From assembly GCA_021205185.1 (NCBI GenBank), contig JAJPYB010000006.1, positions 62,001 through 126,000 of the forward strand: a stretch of 64,000 bases of DNA. Direction: 5' to 3'. Origin of the DNA: Ruminococcus sp. Its GTDB lineage: Bacteria > Bacillota > Clostridia > Oscillospirales > Ruminococcaceae. This document shows positions 7,902-17,244 of this stretch, piece after piece. Positions within the stretch are counted from its first letter, which is position 1; every line of letters starts with the position of its first letter. The position numbers and the translations under genes are program-made. A model generated the notes under the pieces. It did not search any database. It was not told the DNA's origin and saw nothing but the letters and a program-made list of their open reading frames with translations.

Positions 7902-9044
7902 TTACCTTTTGATAATTACGTCCTTTAAAAGCTCAGACAGCACAGAATAAATTCTTTCATTGGTGTCCTGAATGTAAAGGCCTCTTGCGTTTTCAGAAAG
8001 TGTGGCAAGCCTGTCCCTGCTGGATATGAGGTCACGAACGGTTGAAACGATTTTTTCGTCGGTTAAATCCTTTTCTTCGATTACAATAGCGGCATCTGCG
8101 TTTTGCAAAACCAGACCGTTGTAATACTGATGATTTCCAGCGACGTTTGGCGAGGGGATTAAAATTGCTCCTCTGCCAACGCTTTCAAGCTCGTTTAATG
8201 TGTTTGCGCCACAGCGGCTGATAACCAGGTCGCTTGCCGCCATACAAACGGACATATCCACATAGTCGGAAATTATAAAACGCTTGTCGTCAACATCAAT
8301 TCCCTGAGCTTTAAGGTCGTCCTTATAGCCTTTATAACCCGAATAGGTTCCGTAAGAATGAATATGATAAACGTCTATGTTTTCCTCCTGATACCACTTG
8401 AACAAAGCCTTCGCCGAGTTGTTTATGGTCCTGGCACCTAAGCTTCCGCCCGTTGATAAAATACAGATTGCGTCCTCTGGAATACCGAGCTTTTTTCTTG
8501 CCTCTGCCTTATCGCTTACAGCAAAGCTTTTTCTGACAGGAAGTCCTGTAACGGTTATATCTATATCCTTTTCAAGATAGTCGCAAGCTTCCTTAACGGT
8601 AAGCATAACCTTATCTACTTCCTTTGAAAGAAGCTTGTTTGTAACGCCTGGATAAGCGTTTTGCTCGTGGATTGCGGTTTTGATTCCTCTTTTAGCCGCC
8701 GCACGGACTACAGGTCCTGAAACGTATCCGCCAGTACCAACAACAAGATCCGGCTTGAAGTCGTCAATTATTTTATTTGCGTTTTTTCCAGCCGTCAAAA
8801 GATAAGAAGCCGCCTTTATATTCCTTTTGATATTATTGAAATTCAGCTTTCTCTGAAAGCCCTTTACCTTTATCGGGTAGAATTTATAGCCTGCGTTTGG
8901 CACAAGTCTTGCTTCTATTCCGTCGGGAGTTCCCGCAAAAGCGAATTCCGCATCCGAGTGCTTTTCCTTTATTATTTCAGCAATCGCTAACGCTGGGTTT
9001 ACGTGTCCTGCCGTTCCTCCGCCTGCCAAAAGTATTTTAAGCAT
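7902..9044 (-). CDS. murG: UDP-GlcNAc:lipid I N-acetylglucosaminyltransferase MurG
   Basis: A 380-residue GT28 enzyme that converts lipid I to lipid II at the inner face of the membrane. The N-terminal Rossmann half starts LLAGGGTAGHVNPALAIAE, the G-loop characteristic of MurG. The acceptor-side motif IHEQNAYPGVTNK and the UDP-GlcNAc-binding region ISRCGANTLNELESVGRGAILIPSP are both present. The ATG follows GAGGGGACTG at a slightly long distance. It sits between ftsW and murA, 42 and 85 bases away, in one leftward operon. Confidence 0.96.
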   Translation of the reverse strand: MLKILLAGGGTAGHVNPALAIAEIIKEKHSDAEFAFAGTPDGIEARLVPNAGYKFYPIKVKGFQRKLNFNNIKRNIKAASYLLTAGKNANKIIDDFKPDLVVGTGGYVSGPVVRAAAKRGIKTAIHEQNAYPGVTNKLLSKEVDKVMLTVKEACDYLEKDIDITVTGLPVRKSFAVSDKAEARKKLGIPEDAICILSTGGSLGARTINNSAKALFKWYQEENIDVYHIHSYGTYSGYKGYKDDLKAQGIDVDDKRFIISDYVDMSVCMAASDLVISRCGANTLNELESVGRGAILIPSPNVAGNHQYYNGLVLQNADAAIVIEEKDLTDEKIVSTVRDLISSRDRLATLSENARGLYIQDTNERIYSVLSELLKDVIIKR

Positions 9045-9086
9045 TAAAATCAGTCCCCTCAGTTTAAATTATTAAAATCAATTTTG

Positions 9087-10298
9087 CTATGGCGTTTTGT
9101 TTGCCTGCCGTGAAACCGACAGCAGCATTCCCATTTCCAGAAGCTGAATCAGGAGCGCTGTTCCTCCATAGCTGAAAAACGGAAGAGATACGCCGGTGTT
9201 CGGGAACGAGTTTGTCGCAACGGCGATATTAAGAAGCGCCTGCGAACCGATCTGAACGGTTATTCCGGCAGCAATCAGCATTCCGAATCTGTCTCTTGCT
9301 CTTGTAGCTATATAAAAGCCTCTCAAAATAAATATTGCAAACAGGATAATTACAATACAAGCTCCGACAAAGCCCAGCTCCTCGCAGACGATTGAAAATA
9401 CGAAATCGTTTTGCGATTCCGAAAGGTACAGGTATTTTTGCCTTGATTCGCCAAAGCCTAATCCGAAAATTCCACCCGAACCGATAGCGAGCAACGACTG
9501 ATAGGTCTGATATGTGCTTCCCTGTGGGTCAGACTGCGGATTTCTCCAGGACTGAAAACGCTCGGTAATATACGAAAATCCTCCGTCTGAGCTTAAAAAT
9601 ATCTTATAGAGCAGGAACGCTCCGAGCGCTACTACCAATATTCCTATAAAGCACCAGAAATACTTTCTCGGAACTCCACCGACAAACATAAGAGAAATTC
9701 CTAAAATTCCGAAAATCAAAACCCCGGACATATGCCTTTGTGCAGCAATCGCTACAGCGCACAGTCCCAGTATTATCGCAAACGGAACTATGGAATATTT
9801 CCAGCTGTCGAATCTTTGCCAGTTGACCGCTAAGATATATGCGAAAATGATTATTACCGCTACCTTTAAAATTTCAGACGGCTGGAACTGAAAGCCTGCA
9901 ATCGTTATCCAGCGCCTTGCTCCTGCAACCTCGTCGCCTATCGCCGCCGTTACAAAGTTAAGCACTAAAGCTACGCCGAAAAACAGGTAGGCGATTTTTG
10001 TGTTCTGATAAAAATGGTAATCAAGATAGGACAGGAAAAACATTCCGATAAGTCCAAGAACTCCTGCAAAAATCTGCCTTTTGATGTAATAATATCCGTC
10101 GTCGTAGTCGGACAGTCCCCATACATAAGACGCCGAGAACATCATTACAAATCCAAAAACCAAAAGCACTAAAATTATTATCAGCATTGGTCTGTCTATT
10201 TTATCAGTTACGAAGCGGAAGTTAAGCTTCTTTCTCGCCTGTGCTACAGGCTGTATGCTTCTGGTAGCTGGTGTTATCCTTTTTTGATTTATTTCCAA
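9087..10298 (-). CDS. ftsW: FtsW/SpoVE-type SEDS peptidoglycan polymerase
   Basis: A polytopic SEDS protein of 403 residues with about ten membrane helices. Family landmarks include FQFQPSEILKVAVIIIFAYIL, HMSGVLIFGILGISLMFVGG, SDPQGSTYQTYQSLLAIGSGG and the C-terminal NSFPNTGVSLPFFSYGGTA. It polymerises lipid II glycan strands at the septum together with a class B PBP, here the PASTA protein of the same operon. The frame can open at GTG 10305-10307, but that codon overlaps the ribosome-binding site GGGAG; TTG 10296-10298 is spaced eight bases away and is preferred. FtsW (division) and SpoVE (spore cortex) cannot be separated by sequence alone. Confidence 0.92.
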   Translation of the reverse strand: MEINQKRITPATRSIQPVAQARKKLNFRFVTDKIDRPMLIIILVLLVFGFVMMFSASYVWGLSDYDDGYYYIKRQIFAGVLGLIGMFFLSYLDYHFYQNTKIAYLFFGVALVLNFVTAAIGDEVAGARRWITIAGFQFQPSEILKVAVIIIFAYILAVNWQRFDSWKYSIVPFAIILGLCAVAIAAQRHMSGVLIFGILGISLMFVGGVPRKYFWCFIGILVVALGAFLLYKIFLSSDGGFSYITERFQSWRNPQSDPQGSTYQTYQSLLAIGSGGIFGLGFGESRQKYLYLSESQNDFVFSIVCEELGFVGACIVIILFAIFILRGFYIATRARDRFGMLIAAGITVQIGSQALLNIAVATNSFPNTGVSLPFFSYGGTALLIQLLEMGMLLSVSRQANKTP

Positions 10299-10327
10299 TC
10301 GCTTCACTCCCTTACAGAAAGCTTACA

Positions 10328-11680
10328 CTAAAGTCTTTCGATTACCTCTTCAAGCTTCATCGCACGACTGGCTTTAAACAAAACCACGTCGCCCGCATCA
10401 GCTATTTCCTTTATATACTCGGCAAGAATTTGCTTGTCGTCAAAATGTACCGCGTTTTTTTCTTCAAAGCCGCTTGCTACGGCGCCTTCAATTATATATT
10501 TTGCATCGTTGCCAAAACACAAAAGCTTGTCGACATCCGCTTTATAAACAAGCTTGCCGACCTCTCTGTGAAGCTTTTGCGACATATCGCCCAGCTCCTT
10601 CATATCGGCTAAAACTGCAATCTTTTTGCCGCTCGTTTGAATACTCGTTAATAGCTCAAGCGCTGACTTCATAGAATCGTAGGACGCATTGTAGCAATCC
10701 TTTATTACTGTCAGACCGCCTGTTTCTTCAACAGTCTGACGTATTCCGTCGGGCTTGAATTTTGAAATTCCCGATACTATTTCTTCGCTTGTCATTTTTA
10801 GCTCTCGTCCAACACAGTAAGCCGCAAGAGCATTTTTTACGTTGTGAAGTCCGAGCGTATTTATTCTCGCCCTTATTTTCTTTTTTCCCTCGCAGATTGT
10901 ATAGCTTACGCCCTCGCTGTCTGATGCTATATCAGTCGCATAAACGTCGGCGGTTTTGTCCTCCGTTGAATACCAGACTATCCTTCTGCCTCTGACATTT
11001 ATCTTTTGTAAATACTCGTCGTCCTTGCAAAGGATAAGAGGTGCGTCCCTGTCGGCACCGTCTAAGATTTCAAGCTTTGCTTTTAAAATATTTTCCCTTG
11101 AACCCAGATTCTCGATGTGAGAGGTTCCAATATTTGTTATAACGCAAATTGTCGGGCAAGCGACTGCTGAAAGCCTTGAGATTTCGCCCTGATGATTCAT
11201 TCCCATTTCAATAACCGCCGCCTGATGAGAGCTTTCAAGCTTCAAAAGCGTTTCGGGAAGTCCTATATCGTTATTTCTATTGGCAGGCGTTTTAAGAGTG
11301 TTAAACCTCTCGCTTAAAACGCACCATATAAAATCCTTGGTGGTGGTCTTGCCAACGCTACCTGTTACCGCAACTAATGGGATGTCAAATTTGCTTCTGT
11401 AATAATGCGCTATATTTAAATACGCTGAGCGCGTCGAGTCGACAATTATACATTTAGCGTCCTCTACCGCTCGTTCGGTAACCGCACAAACAGATCCGTT
11501 TTGAATAGCGCTTTTTACAAAATCGTGAGCGTCGAAGCGTTCGCCCTTTATAGCAATAAAAACGCTTCCGTCCTTTGCATCTTTTGAATTTGTTGTTATA
11601 TCTGTGACAAAGATATTTGCAGGATAGCCATAGCTTCCGTCACAAGCTCTTACTATTTCTGAAAGTAAAACCTTTTCCAT
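10328..11680 (-). CDS. murF: UDP-MurNAc-tripeptide:D-alanyl-D-alanine ligase
   Basis: A 450-residue Mur ligase that adds D-Ala-D-Ala to the UDP-MurNAc-tripeptide in the cytosol. The ATP-binding P-loop is VAVTGSVGKTTTKDFI near residue 105. It is followed by TPANRNNDIGLPETLL, a stretch typical of MurF, then EMGMNHQGEISRLS and the C-terminal domain with DCYNASYDSMKSAL. The start follows AAGGACTGATATA. murE ends four bases upstream, so the two are tightly coupled. Confidence 0.95.
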   Translation of the reverse strand: MEKVLLSEIVRACDGSYGYPANIFVTDITTNSKDAKDGSVFIAIKGERFDAHDFVKSAIQNGSVCAVTERAVEDAKCIIVDSTRSAYLNIAHYYRSKFDIPLVAVTGSVGKTTTKDFIWCVLSERFNTLKTPANRNNDIGLPETLLKLESSHQAAVIEMGMNHQGEISRLSAVACPTICVITNIGTSHIENLGSRENILKAKLEILDGADRDAPLILCKDDEYLQKINVRGRRIVWYSTEDKTADVYATDIASDSEGVSYTICEGKKKIRARINTLGLHNVKNALAAYCVGRELKMTSEEIVSGISKFKPDGIRQTVEETGGLTVIKDCYNASYDSMKSALELLTSIQTSGKKIAVLADMKELGDMSQKLHREVGKLVYKADVDKLLCFGNDAKYIIEGAVASGFEEKNAVHFDDKQILAEYIKEIADAGDVVLFKASRAMKLEEVIERL

Positions 11681-11684
11681 TATA

Positions 11685-13124
11685 TCAGTCCTTCAGCTTT
11701 AAAAGTGCCTTTGCTACCTCTTCTCTTTCGTCAAGGTGAATTTTAACGCCGTTTGGAAGTATCTGGTAATCCTCGTGGCCTTTTCCGCAAAGCACAATAA
11801 TATCATCCTTTTGTGCGTTTTGCACCGCCCAGTTTATCGCTTCTATTCTATCAACTATTGTAATAAACTCTGTTTTGTCCTTGTCAATTCCCTCTAAAAT
11901 ATCGTCAATTATAAGCTTCGGATCCTCGTTTCTCGGATTGTCTGATGTGACTATCAGAAAGTCTGCGTACTTCTGCGCCGCCTTTGCCATAAGAGGACGC
12001 TTTTTTGCATCTCTGTTTCCTCCGCAGCCGAACAGGCAAACAACTCTGCCCTTGGCGCTCGCTTTCATAGCGCTTAAAATATTTTCAATAGCGTCAGGCG
12101 TGTGAGCGTAATCGCAAATTACAGTAAAATCACGACCAGTCGGCACTACCTCAGCTCTTCCTCTGACTCCCTTCTGGCAGTTTAAAAGCTCGATAGTTTT
12201 ATTTAAGTCAAAGCCTAAAGCGTCTGCGCAAGCTACAACGCAAAGAGAATTTGATACGTTAAATTCGCCCGGCATATTAAAGCTTACAGGAAGCGTTACT
12301 CTGCCGTCTGAAAAATCATATTTTACGCCGCTCGGCAAAAGAGATACGTTAGCAGCTGTAAAGTCCGCTTTTTCCTTTGCGCTAAAGGTCTTGACATCAC
12401 AGTCAATTTCTTTTGTATATCTCACGCCATAATCATCGTCAATATTGATAACGGCTGTATCGGTCATAGAAAACAGCAGCTTTTTAGCCTGATAGTAGTT
12501 TTCCATAGTTCCGTGAACGTCCAGGTGATCCTGCGTTAAATTTGTAAATGCGTCAAGCTCAAAGCGGCAGGGCCCTAAACGCTGCTGCTCTAACCCTTGT
12601 GATGAAACCTCCATAACGACATACTCGCAGCCTTTTTTCACCATCAGGTCAAACAGCTCGAAAAGCTCGTAAGCTTCAGGGGTCGTTCTTTCCGTGTGCA
12701 AAATCTCATCGCCGATTTCATTCTGACAGGTGCCGATCAGTCCGACCTTTTTACCAAAGCCTGTCAGAATATTTTTAAGCGTTGTTGTAATTGTCGTCTT
12801 TCCGTTTGTTCCTGTAACGCCGATAAGCCTGAGCTTCTTTTCAGGACTACCAAACCACCTTGAGCAGAGATATGCGTATTCCTTTCTTGTGTCCGAAACG
12901 ACAATCTGCTGAGGCAGTCCTAAATCCCTTTCAACCAGAACGGCCGCTGCGCCCTTTTCTATCATTTCACGAGCGGCGTTATGGCCGTCGAAGGTTTTTC
13001 CCTTTATGCACACAAACAGCTCTCCGCCCTTTATAGGACTTCTGTTGTCAGATGTAACTCCGCTGATTTCTATATTTGAAAGATTGGTTTTTATCTGTTC
13101 CCCTAAAAGTTCATACAGCTTCAT
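11685..13124 (-). CDS. murE: UDP-MurNAc-L-alanyl-D-glutamate:meso-diaminopimelate ligase
   Basis: This 479-residue Mur ligase adds the third stem-peptide residue. The P-loop is GVTGTNGKTTITTTL near residues 104-118. The substrate motif TSDNPRNEDP carries DNPR, the signature of enzymes that use meso-diaminopimelate rather than lysine, so the wall is predicted to be A1-gamma type. The carbamylated-lysine region and the HTPDAIENIL stretch are also present. ATG 13122-13124 follows AAAGGGG. It lies between the PASTA PBP and murF. Confidence 0.95.
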   Translation of the reverse strand: MKLYELLGEQIKTNLSNIEISGVTSDNRSPIKGGELFVCIKGKTFDGHNAAREMIEKGAAAVLVERDLGLPQQIVVSDTRKEYAYLCSRWFGSPEKKLRLIGVTGTNGKTTITTTLKNILTGFGKKVGLIGTCQNEIGDEILHTERTTPEAYELFELFDLMVKKGCEYVVMEVSSQGLEQQRLGPCRFELDAFTNLTQDHLDVHGTMENYYQAKKLLFSMTDTAVINIDDDYGVRYTKEIDCDVKTFSAKEKADFTAANVSLLPSGVKYDFSDGRVTLPVSFNMPGEFNVSNSLCVVACADALGFDLNKTIELLNCQKGVRGRAEVVPTGRDFTVICDYAHTPDAIENILSAMKASAKGRVVCLFGCGGNRDAKKRPLMAKAAQKYADFLIVTSDNPRNEDPKLIIDDILEGIDKDKTEFITIVDRIEAINWAVQNAQKDDIIVLCGKGHEDYQILPNGVKIHLDEREEVAKALLKLKD

Positions 13125-13164
13125 TTGCCAAGACCCCTTTCGTGTTAAAATTCCGTGTTTTTGC

Positions 13165-15495
13165 TTAATCGCTCGAGCCGCTTGAGTCTGACGAGGTTGT
13201 CATTGTAACAGTTACTGCCGTTCCCTCATAAGCCTGCGCTGTGCTTAGCGGCGACTGCTCCGAGCAGTACGCTCCGTCCTCCTCGTACTCGCCTTTAAAG
13301 GTGACGTTAAAGCCTGATTCCTGCAAAAGCTCCTGCGCAGCCTCCATTGTCATTCCGTAAACATTTGGAACGTCCAAAAGCTCCTGCTCGTAATCATCCT
13401 CAGTATACAAGACGACCGTTCCGCCGACCTGAACATTTCCTGACGACGGAGTTTGCGCTACTACCTTACTTCCCTCGCCTACTACCTTAGCGACAAGTCC
13501 CATGCCTTCGATAGTAGTTTCTGCGTCCGCAACACCTTGGTTGGTAACTGTCGGAACGTAAACTGACAGAGTATCCAGCTCCTCCTCAGAATATTCAGGA
13601 TAATATCCCAAGTACGGCAGAATGTCTTCAAGTGCGCTTGTAACAGCCGGCGCTGCTATCTGGCTTCCGTAATACTCTCCGCTTGTCGGACCGTCAACCA
13701 TTATAAGTATAATAAGCTCAGGGTCCTCAGCAGGATAAAACGCACAGTATGAGGCTACGTTCTGGCCCTCGTTCTCGTCAAGCTTTTCACTTGTTCCCGA
13801 CTTTCCGCCAATGCTATAGCCCTTTATGTAAGAATTGCTTCCCGGCTGTGATTCAACTACGTTTTTAAGCACCTCTCGCATAGTTTCTGACGTTTCCTCA
13901 GAAATAACCTGCCTTTTTATAACCGGTGTGTAGTCTTCAACCACGTTTCCGTTAGCGTCAATAATCTTATCTACAACCTGCGGCGTTACAAGATAGCCTC
14001 CGTTTATTACCGCCGCATATGCTGTAATCATCTGAATAGGCGTAATTTTATTTGCCTGTCCAAAGCTTGATGTAGCAAGCTCTACAATTCCCGCTGTGTC
14101 CTTTGTATATGTAATGCTTGAAGCCTCGGCAGGAAGGTCGATTCCTGTAGTTTCTGTAAAACCGAACGCTTCAAAATAATCGAAAAACTTATCCGCTCCG
14201 AGCGCAAGCCCTATCTGGATAAACGCCGGGTTACAGGAATTTGTCATTGCCTCAGCAAACGTCTGCAGACCGTGGTCGGTAGTGCTCCAGCAGCTGATAG
14301 TTGTATCAGCAACTGTATATTGCGTATTGCAGGAGAATGTCTGAGTGAGGGTTATTGCGTTTTCCTCAAGCGCCGACGAACCTGTTATAACCTTAAAAAC
14401 TGAACCCGGATAATAAAGCTCAGAAACAGCCTTATTTTTCCACTGCAGGCTCCACGCCGCATTGAGCGCTTCCTCATATGTTTCCTCATCGTCTTCGTCA
14501 TCGTCGTCAGACTCTATAACATTTCCGTACTCATCAGTCGTTTCTTCCTCGTCATCTGACGTTCCGGCAAGATCCTCAGCTTCCTCTTTTTCCTTCAACG
14601 CTGCGAGCTCAGCCGCTGTTTCCTCGTCGTAAATTTCGCTCGGATTGTTAAGATCGTAGCTTGGCGTTGTCGCCATTGCGAGAATTTCGCCCGTATTCGG
14701 ATCCATAACTATTCCGCAGGCTCTGTCCTCTGGATCGTGAAGCTCAACCGCTTCCTTCAGCGCCTTTTCAAGATATTCCTGAATATTTATATCAATATTG
14801 AGAACAAGCGTAGAGCCGTCTACTGCATCGTAATTTTGCTTATATCTATACGGCATTTCCTTGCCGTCGTTGCCTGTTGCTGTAACAGATTTTCCGTCGG
14901 TTCCCGTTAAATAATCGTCGTAATACGCTTCAAGACCTAAAAGACCGTAGCCGTCGTAATGGGTATGACCGATAACGGATGAAGCAAGATCGCTTTGAGG
15001 ATAGTAACGCTTTGTCGTCGGGTTTGCGCCGATTGCTCCGCAGTTTATTTCCTTCTTATATGCTATAACCTCGTCATAGGTCGTTTTCTCAACATTCTTT
15101 TTAAGCTCGACATAGCCGAGATTTTTCTCGCTCGCTTCAATTACAGTTTCCGGTTCAATATCCAAAATCTCGCCCAGCTTATTTGCAATTTCCTCAACTG
15201 TAGCTTCGGGATCGTCGCTTAAATAAGAGCTTAACGTATTAGGATCCAAATAAATTGTATATACGGTAGAGCTTTGTGCAAGCACTTCCATATTAGAATC
15301 AACAATAGAGCCTCGATTGGCTTTGATTGTAGTGCTTGTAAGCTGCTGCGCGTTAGCAAGCTCTCTGTATTCCTCGCCTTCAATTACTGCGGTATTAAAT
15401 ATGTTGATAACAATCCACACAATTACCGCCAGCATTGCAAGCCCTATCCATACACTCAAACGCTTTCGCATAAGAACAGTTGGTTTATCTCCCAT
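13165..15495 (-). CDS. Class B penicillin-binding protein with two PASTA domains (SpoVD/FtsI type)
   Basis: A 776-residue septal transpeptidase. One N-terminal membrane anchor (residues 13-34) is followed by a dimerisation domain, then the transpeptidase with SVFK (nucleophile near Ser365), SCN (near 420) and KSGT (near 565). Two PASTA domains fill the C-terminus (about 635-760), before a Ser-rich tail. Just before the active-site serine is an unusual Asp/Glu-rich stretch of about 50 residues (near 291-343). A TTG would extend the frame to 15540, but ATG 15493-15495 follows AGGAG at seven bases. It pairs with FtsW of the same operon; it could serve division, spore formation or both. Confidence 0.93.
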   Translation of the reverse strand: MGDKPTVLMRKRLSVWIGLAMLAVIVWIVINIFNTAVIEGEEYRELANAQQLTSTTIKANRGSIVDSNMEVLAQSSTVYTIYLDPNTLSSYLSDDPEATVEEIANKLGEILDIEPETVIEASEKNLGYVELKKNVEKTTYDEVIAYKKEINCGAIGANPTTKRYYPQSDLASSVIGHTHYDGYGLLGLEAYYDDYLTGTDGKSVTATGNDGKEMPYRYKQNYDAVDGSTLVLNIDINIQEYLEKALKEAVELHDPEDRACGIVMDPNTGEILAMATTPSYDLNNPSEIYDEETAAELAALKEKEEAEDLAGTSDDEEETTDEYGNVIESDDDDEDDEETYEEALNAAWSLQWKNKAVSELYYPGSVFKVITGSSALEENAITLTQTFSCNTQYTVADTTISCWSTTDHGLQTFAEAMTNSCNPAFIQIGLALGADKFFDYFEAFGFTETTGIDLPAEASSITYTKDTAGIVELATSSFGQANKITPIQMITAYAAVINGGYLVTPQVVDKIIDANGNVVEDYTPVIKRQVISEETSETMREVLKNVVESQPGSNSYIKGYSIGGKSGTSEKLDENEGQNVASYCAFYPAEDPELIILIMVDGPTSGEYYGSQIAAPAVTSALEDILPYLGYYPEYSEEELDTLSVYVPTVTNQGVADAETTIEGMGLVAKVVGEGSKVVAQTPSSGNVQVGGTVVLYTEDDYEQELLDVPNVYGMTMEAAQELLQESGFNVTFKGEYEEDGAYCSEQSPLSTAQAYEGTAVTVTMTTSSDSSGSSD

Positions 15496-15612
15496 TGTTC
15501 GGCTCCTTTCGTCAAATTTTTCATATTCAATAAAGCGCAAAAAAGCTAAGTTTTAACTATGCACTGCTGACATAAGTAAAAGCTTAACTTTTCCACTAAT
15601 AAATCCTATTCT

Positions 15613-16083
15613 TTATGCTCCGATATATTCCAAAACATCATTAAACCATTTTTCGATAGCGACAAAGACATTATCCTCAGTCTTTACGCTTTCAACAACC
15701 TCGTCGGTATCAACCTCTACGTATTCTACCTGCGATTTGTCAAGCTTTTGCAGTCCGAGAGTTTGTTCTGCATATTCCTCCACCTGAGATAATCCAGTTT
15801 TTGATTCAAGCTCGGATTTAAGGCTTGCGTTAGCCTCCGTCAGCTCAGAAAGCTCCGATTGAAGGTCTGATTGCTCGGAATATATTTTGCTCAGCTCAAC
15901 CCTGCCGAAAACGATTGCAAGCAACAGCAGTCCGGCTATTGTACCGGTAATGGTGTACTTAATCGCTGTCGACACCCTCGGCTTTAACTTTTGATTCAGT
16001 ATGTGCCGTATTTTCGGCTTCGGCTGAAGCTCAAGCGACTGCTCGCTATCATAGTCGTAAGCTACGTTACCTATTTTAGCCAT
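15613..16083 (-). CDS. ftsL: FtsL-like septum protein
   Basis: A 156-residue bitopic protein: about 40 cytoplasmic residues, one membrane helix (residues 44-61, ITGTIAGLLLLAIVFG), then a heptad coiled coil (LSKIYSEQSDLQSELSELTEANASLKSEL) and an EEYAEQTLGLQKLDKSQVEYV motif typical of FtsL/DivIC. It would form the extracytoplasmic FtsQ-L-B complex with the FtsQ encoded downstream. ATG follows GGAAGGGTAAAAA. Sequence identity in this family is always low; topology and position between rsmH and the PBP carry the call. The C-terminal 30 acidic residues are an extension. Confidence 0.85.
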   Translation of the reverse strand: MAKIGNVAYDYDSEQSLELQPKPKIRHILNQKLKPRVSTAIKYTITGTIAGLLLLAIVFGRVELSKIYSEQSDLQSELSELTEANASLKSELESKTGLSQVEEYAEQTLGLQKLDKSQVEYVEVDTDEVVESVKTEDNVFVAIEKWFNDVLEYIGA

Positions 16084-16269
16084 TTTTTACCCTTCCTGAG
16101 TAAATCAATACTGTTTTACAATTCGTCCTTTGTGTCGTCTTTTCTTGTTGTCCTTTCACAAAAAGCTTTTTTACTATCTCTGCTTTTCGTTTTTCGATTT
16201 TTGTTGTTGTCTTTCCTTGTCCCAAAAAGCTTTTTATTTTTATCTTTGTTCTGCTTTTCGGTAACCTCC
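16084..16269 (-). repeat. Purine-rich spacer with two imperfect direct repeats between rsmH and ftsL
   Basis: The 186-base gap consists largely of two degenerate copies (about 16206-16260 and 16148-16189). Each starts GAAAAGCAGA on the minus strand and includes the palindrome AAAAAGCTTTTT and a GGACAA-type stretch. An unbroken Lys/Arg/Thr-rich frame (16076-16273, 65 codons) opens at a TTG within the end of rsmH and overlaps the ftsL start by eight bases. That TTG sits inside the GAGGAGG motif rather than behind it, so translation is doubtful. Confidence 0.4.
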
Positions 16270-17208
16270 TCAAGGCTCGTCGTTTTCTTTTATCTTTTCG
16301 ATGACCCTGAGCTTCGCGCTTCGGCTTCTTTTATTTTTCTCAAGCTCCAAAGCGCTCGCCTCTATTGGCTTTCTGTTTATCAATTTGCCGCGAGGCGTTT
16401 TTCCGCATACACACACCGGAAAATCCGGCGGGCATATACACCCTTGACAAAACGTCTGGAAGCGTCCCTTCACCAGCCTGTCCTCAAGCGAGTGAAAGGA
16501 AATAACGCAAAGCCGTCCTCCGACTTTTAATGCGTCAAACGCTCTGTCAAGCGCTAAGCTTATGTGACCTAGTTCGTCGTTTACCGCAATTCTTATTGCC
16601 TGAAAGGTCTTTTTGCAAGGGTTTTTCTCTCTTCTTGCCTTTTGCGGTACCGCAGACCTTATAACGTCCGCCAACTCACCGGTCGTTAAAATCTCATTAT
16701 CCTCTCTGTATTTAACAATGGCGTGTGCTATACCTCTGGCGTACTTTTCTTCACCGTACTCAAAAATAATTCTGCTCAAGGACTCATATGAATAGGTATT
16801 CACTATGTCCTTTGCGCTTACCCCAACCTTGCTCATTCTCATATCGAGAGGAGCGTCCGTGTGATAAGAAAAGCCTCTTTCAGTTGTGTCAAGCTGATGT
16901 GATGAAACCCCAAGGTCCAGCAAAACTCCGTCTACGCCAGATATTTCTCTTTCTCTTAAAATCTCGTCAATGGATGAGAAGTTTGCGTGAACAACCTCTG
17001 CGTTTAAGCCTTTTAATCTTTCTGTGGCAACGCTTACAGCTTCAGGATCTCTGTCGATTGCTATCAGCTTCCCCGATTGAAGTCGTCCGGCAATCTCTTT
17101 GGAATGCCCTGCTCCTCCAACGGTTCCGTCAACATATATGCCGTCAGGTTTAATGTTGAGTCCGTCTATACATTCGTTCAGCAAAACGGGAATATGATTA
17201 AATTCCAA
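16270..17208 (-). CDS. rsmH: 16S rRNA (cytosine1402-N4)-methyltransferase
   Basis: A 312-residue SAM-dependent enzyme that methylates C1402 in the decoding centre of 16S rRNA. The N-terminus HIPVLLNECIDGL leads into the SAM motif VDGTVGGAGHSKEI. Further landmarks are LLDLGVSSHQLD, ERGFSYHTDAPLDMRM and VISFHSLEDRLVK, all classical for RsmH (MraW). The frame opens at TTG 17206-17208 (MEFNHIPVLL), which matches the family start although the upstream GGTG is weak. It is the second gene of the dcw operon, 36 bases after mraZ, as in most bacteria. Confidence 0.96.
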   Translation of the reverse strand: MEFNHIPVLLNECIDGLNIKPDGIYVDGTVGGAGHSKEIAGRLQSGKLIAIDRDPEAVSVATERLKGLNAEVVHANFSSIDEILREREISGVDGVLLDLGVSSHQLDTTERGFSYHTDAPLDMRMSKVGVSAKDIVNTYSYESLSRIIFEYGEEKYARGIAHAIVKYREDNEILTTGELADVIRSAVPQKARREKNPCKKTFQAIRIAVNDELGHISLALDRAFDALKVGGRLCVISFHSLEDRLVKGRFQTFCQGCICPPDFPVCVCGKTPRGKLINRKPIEASALELEKNKRSRSAKLRVIEKIKENDEP

Positions 17209-17244
17209 CAGCGCACCAGCTTTCGTGGGTTTTGATATGACGAA

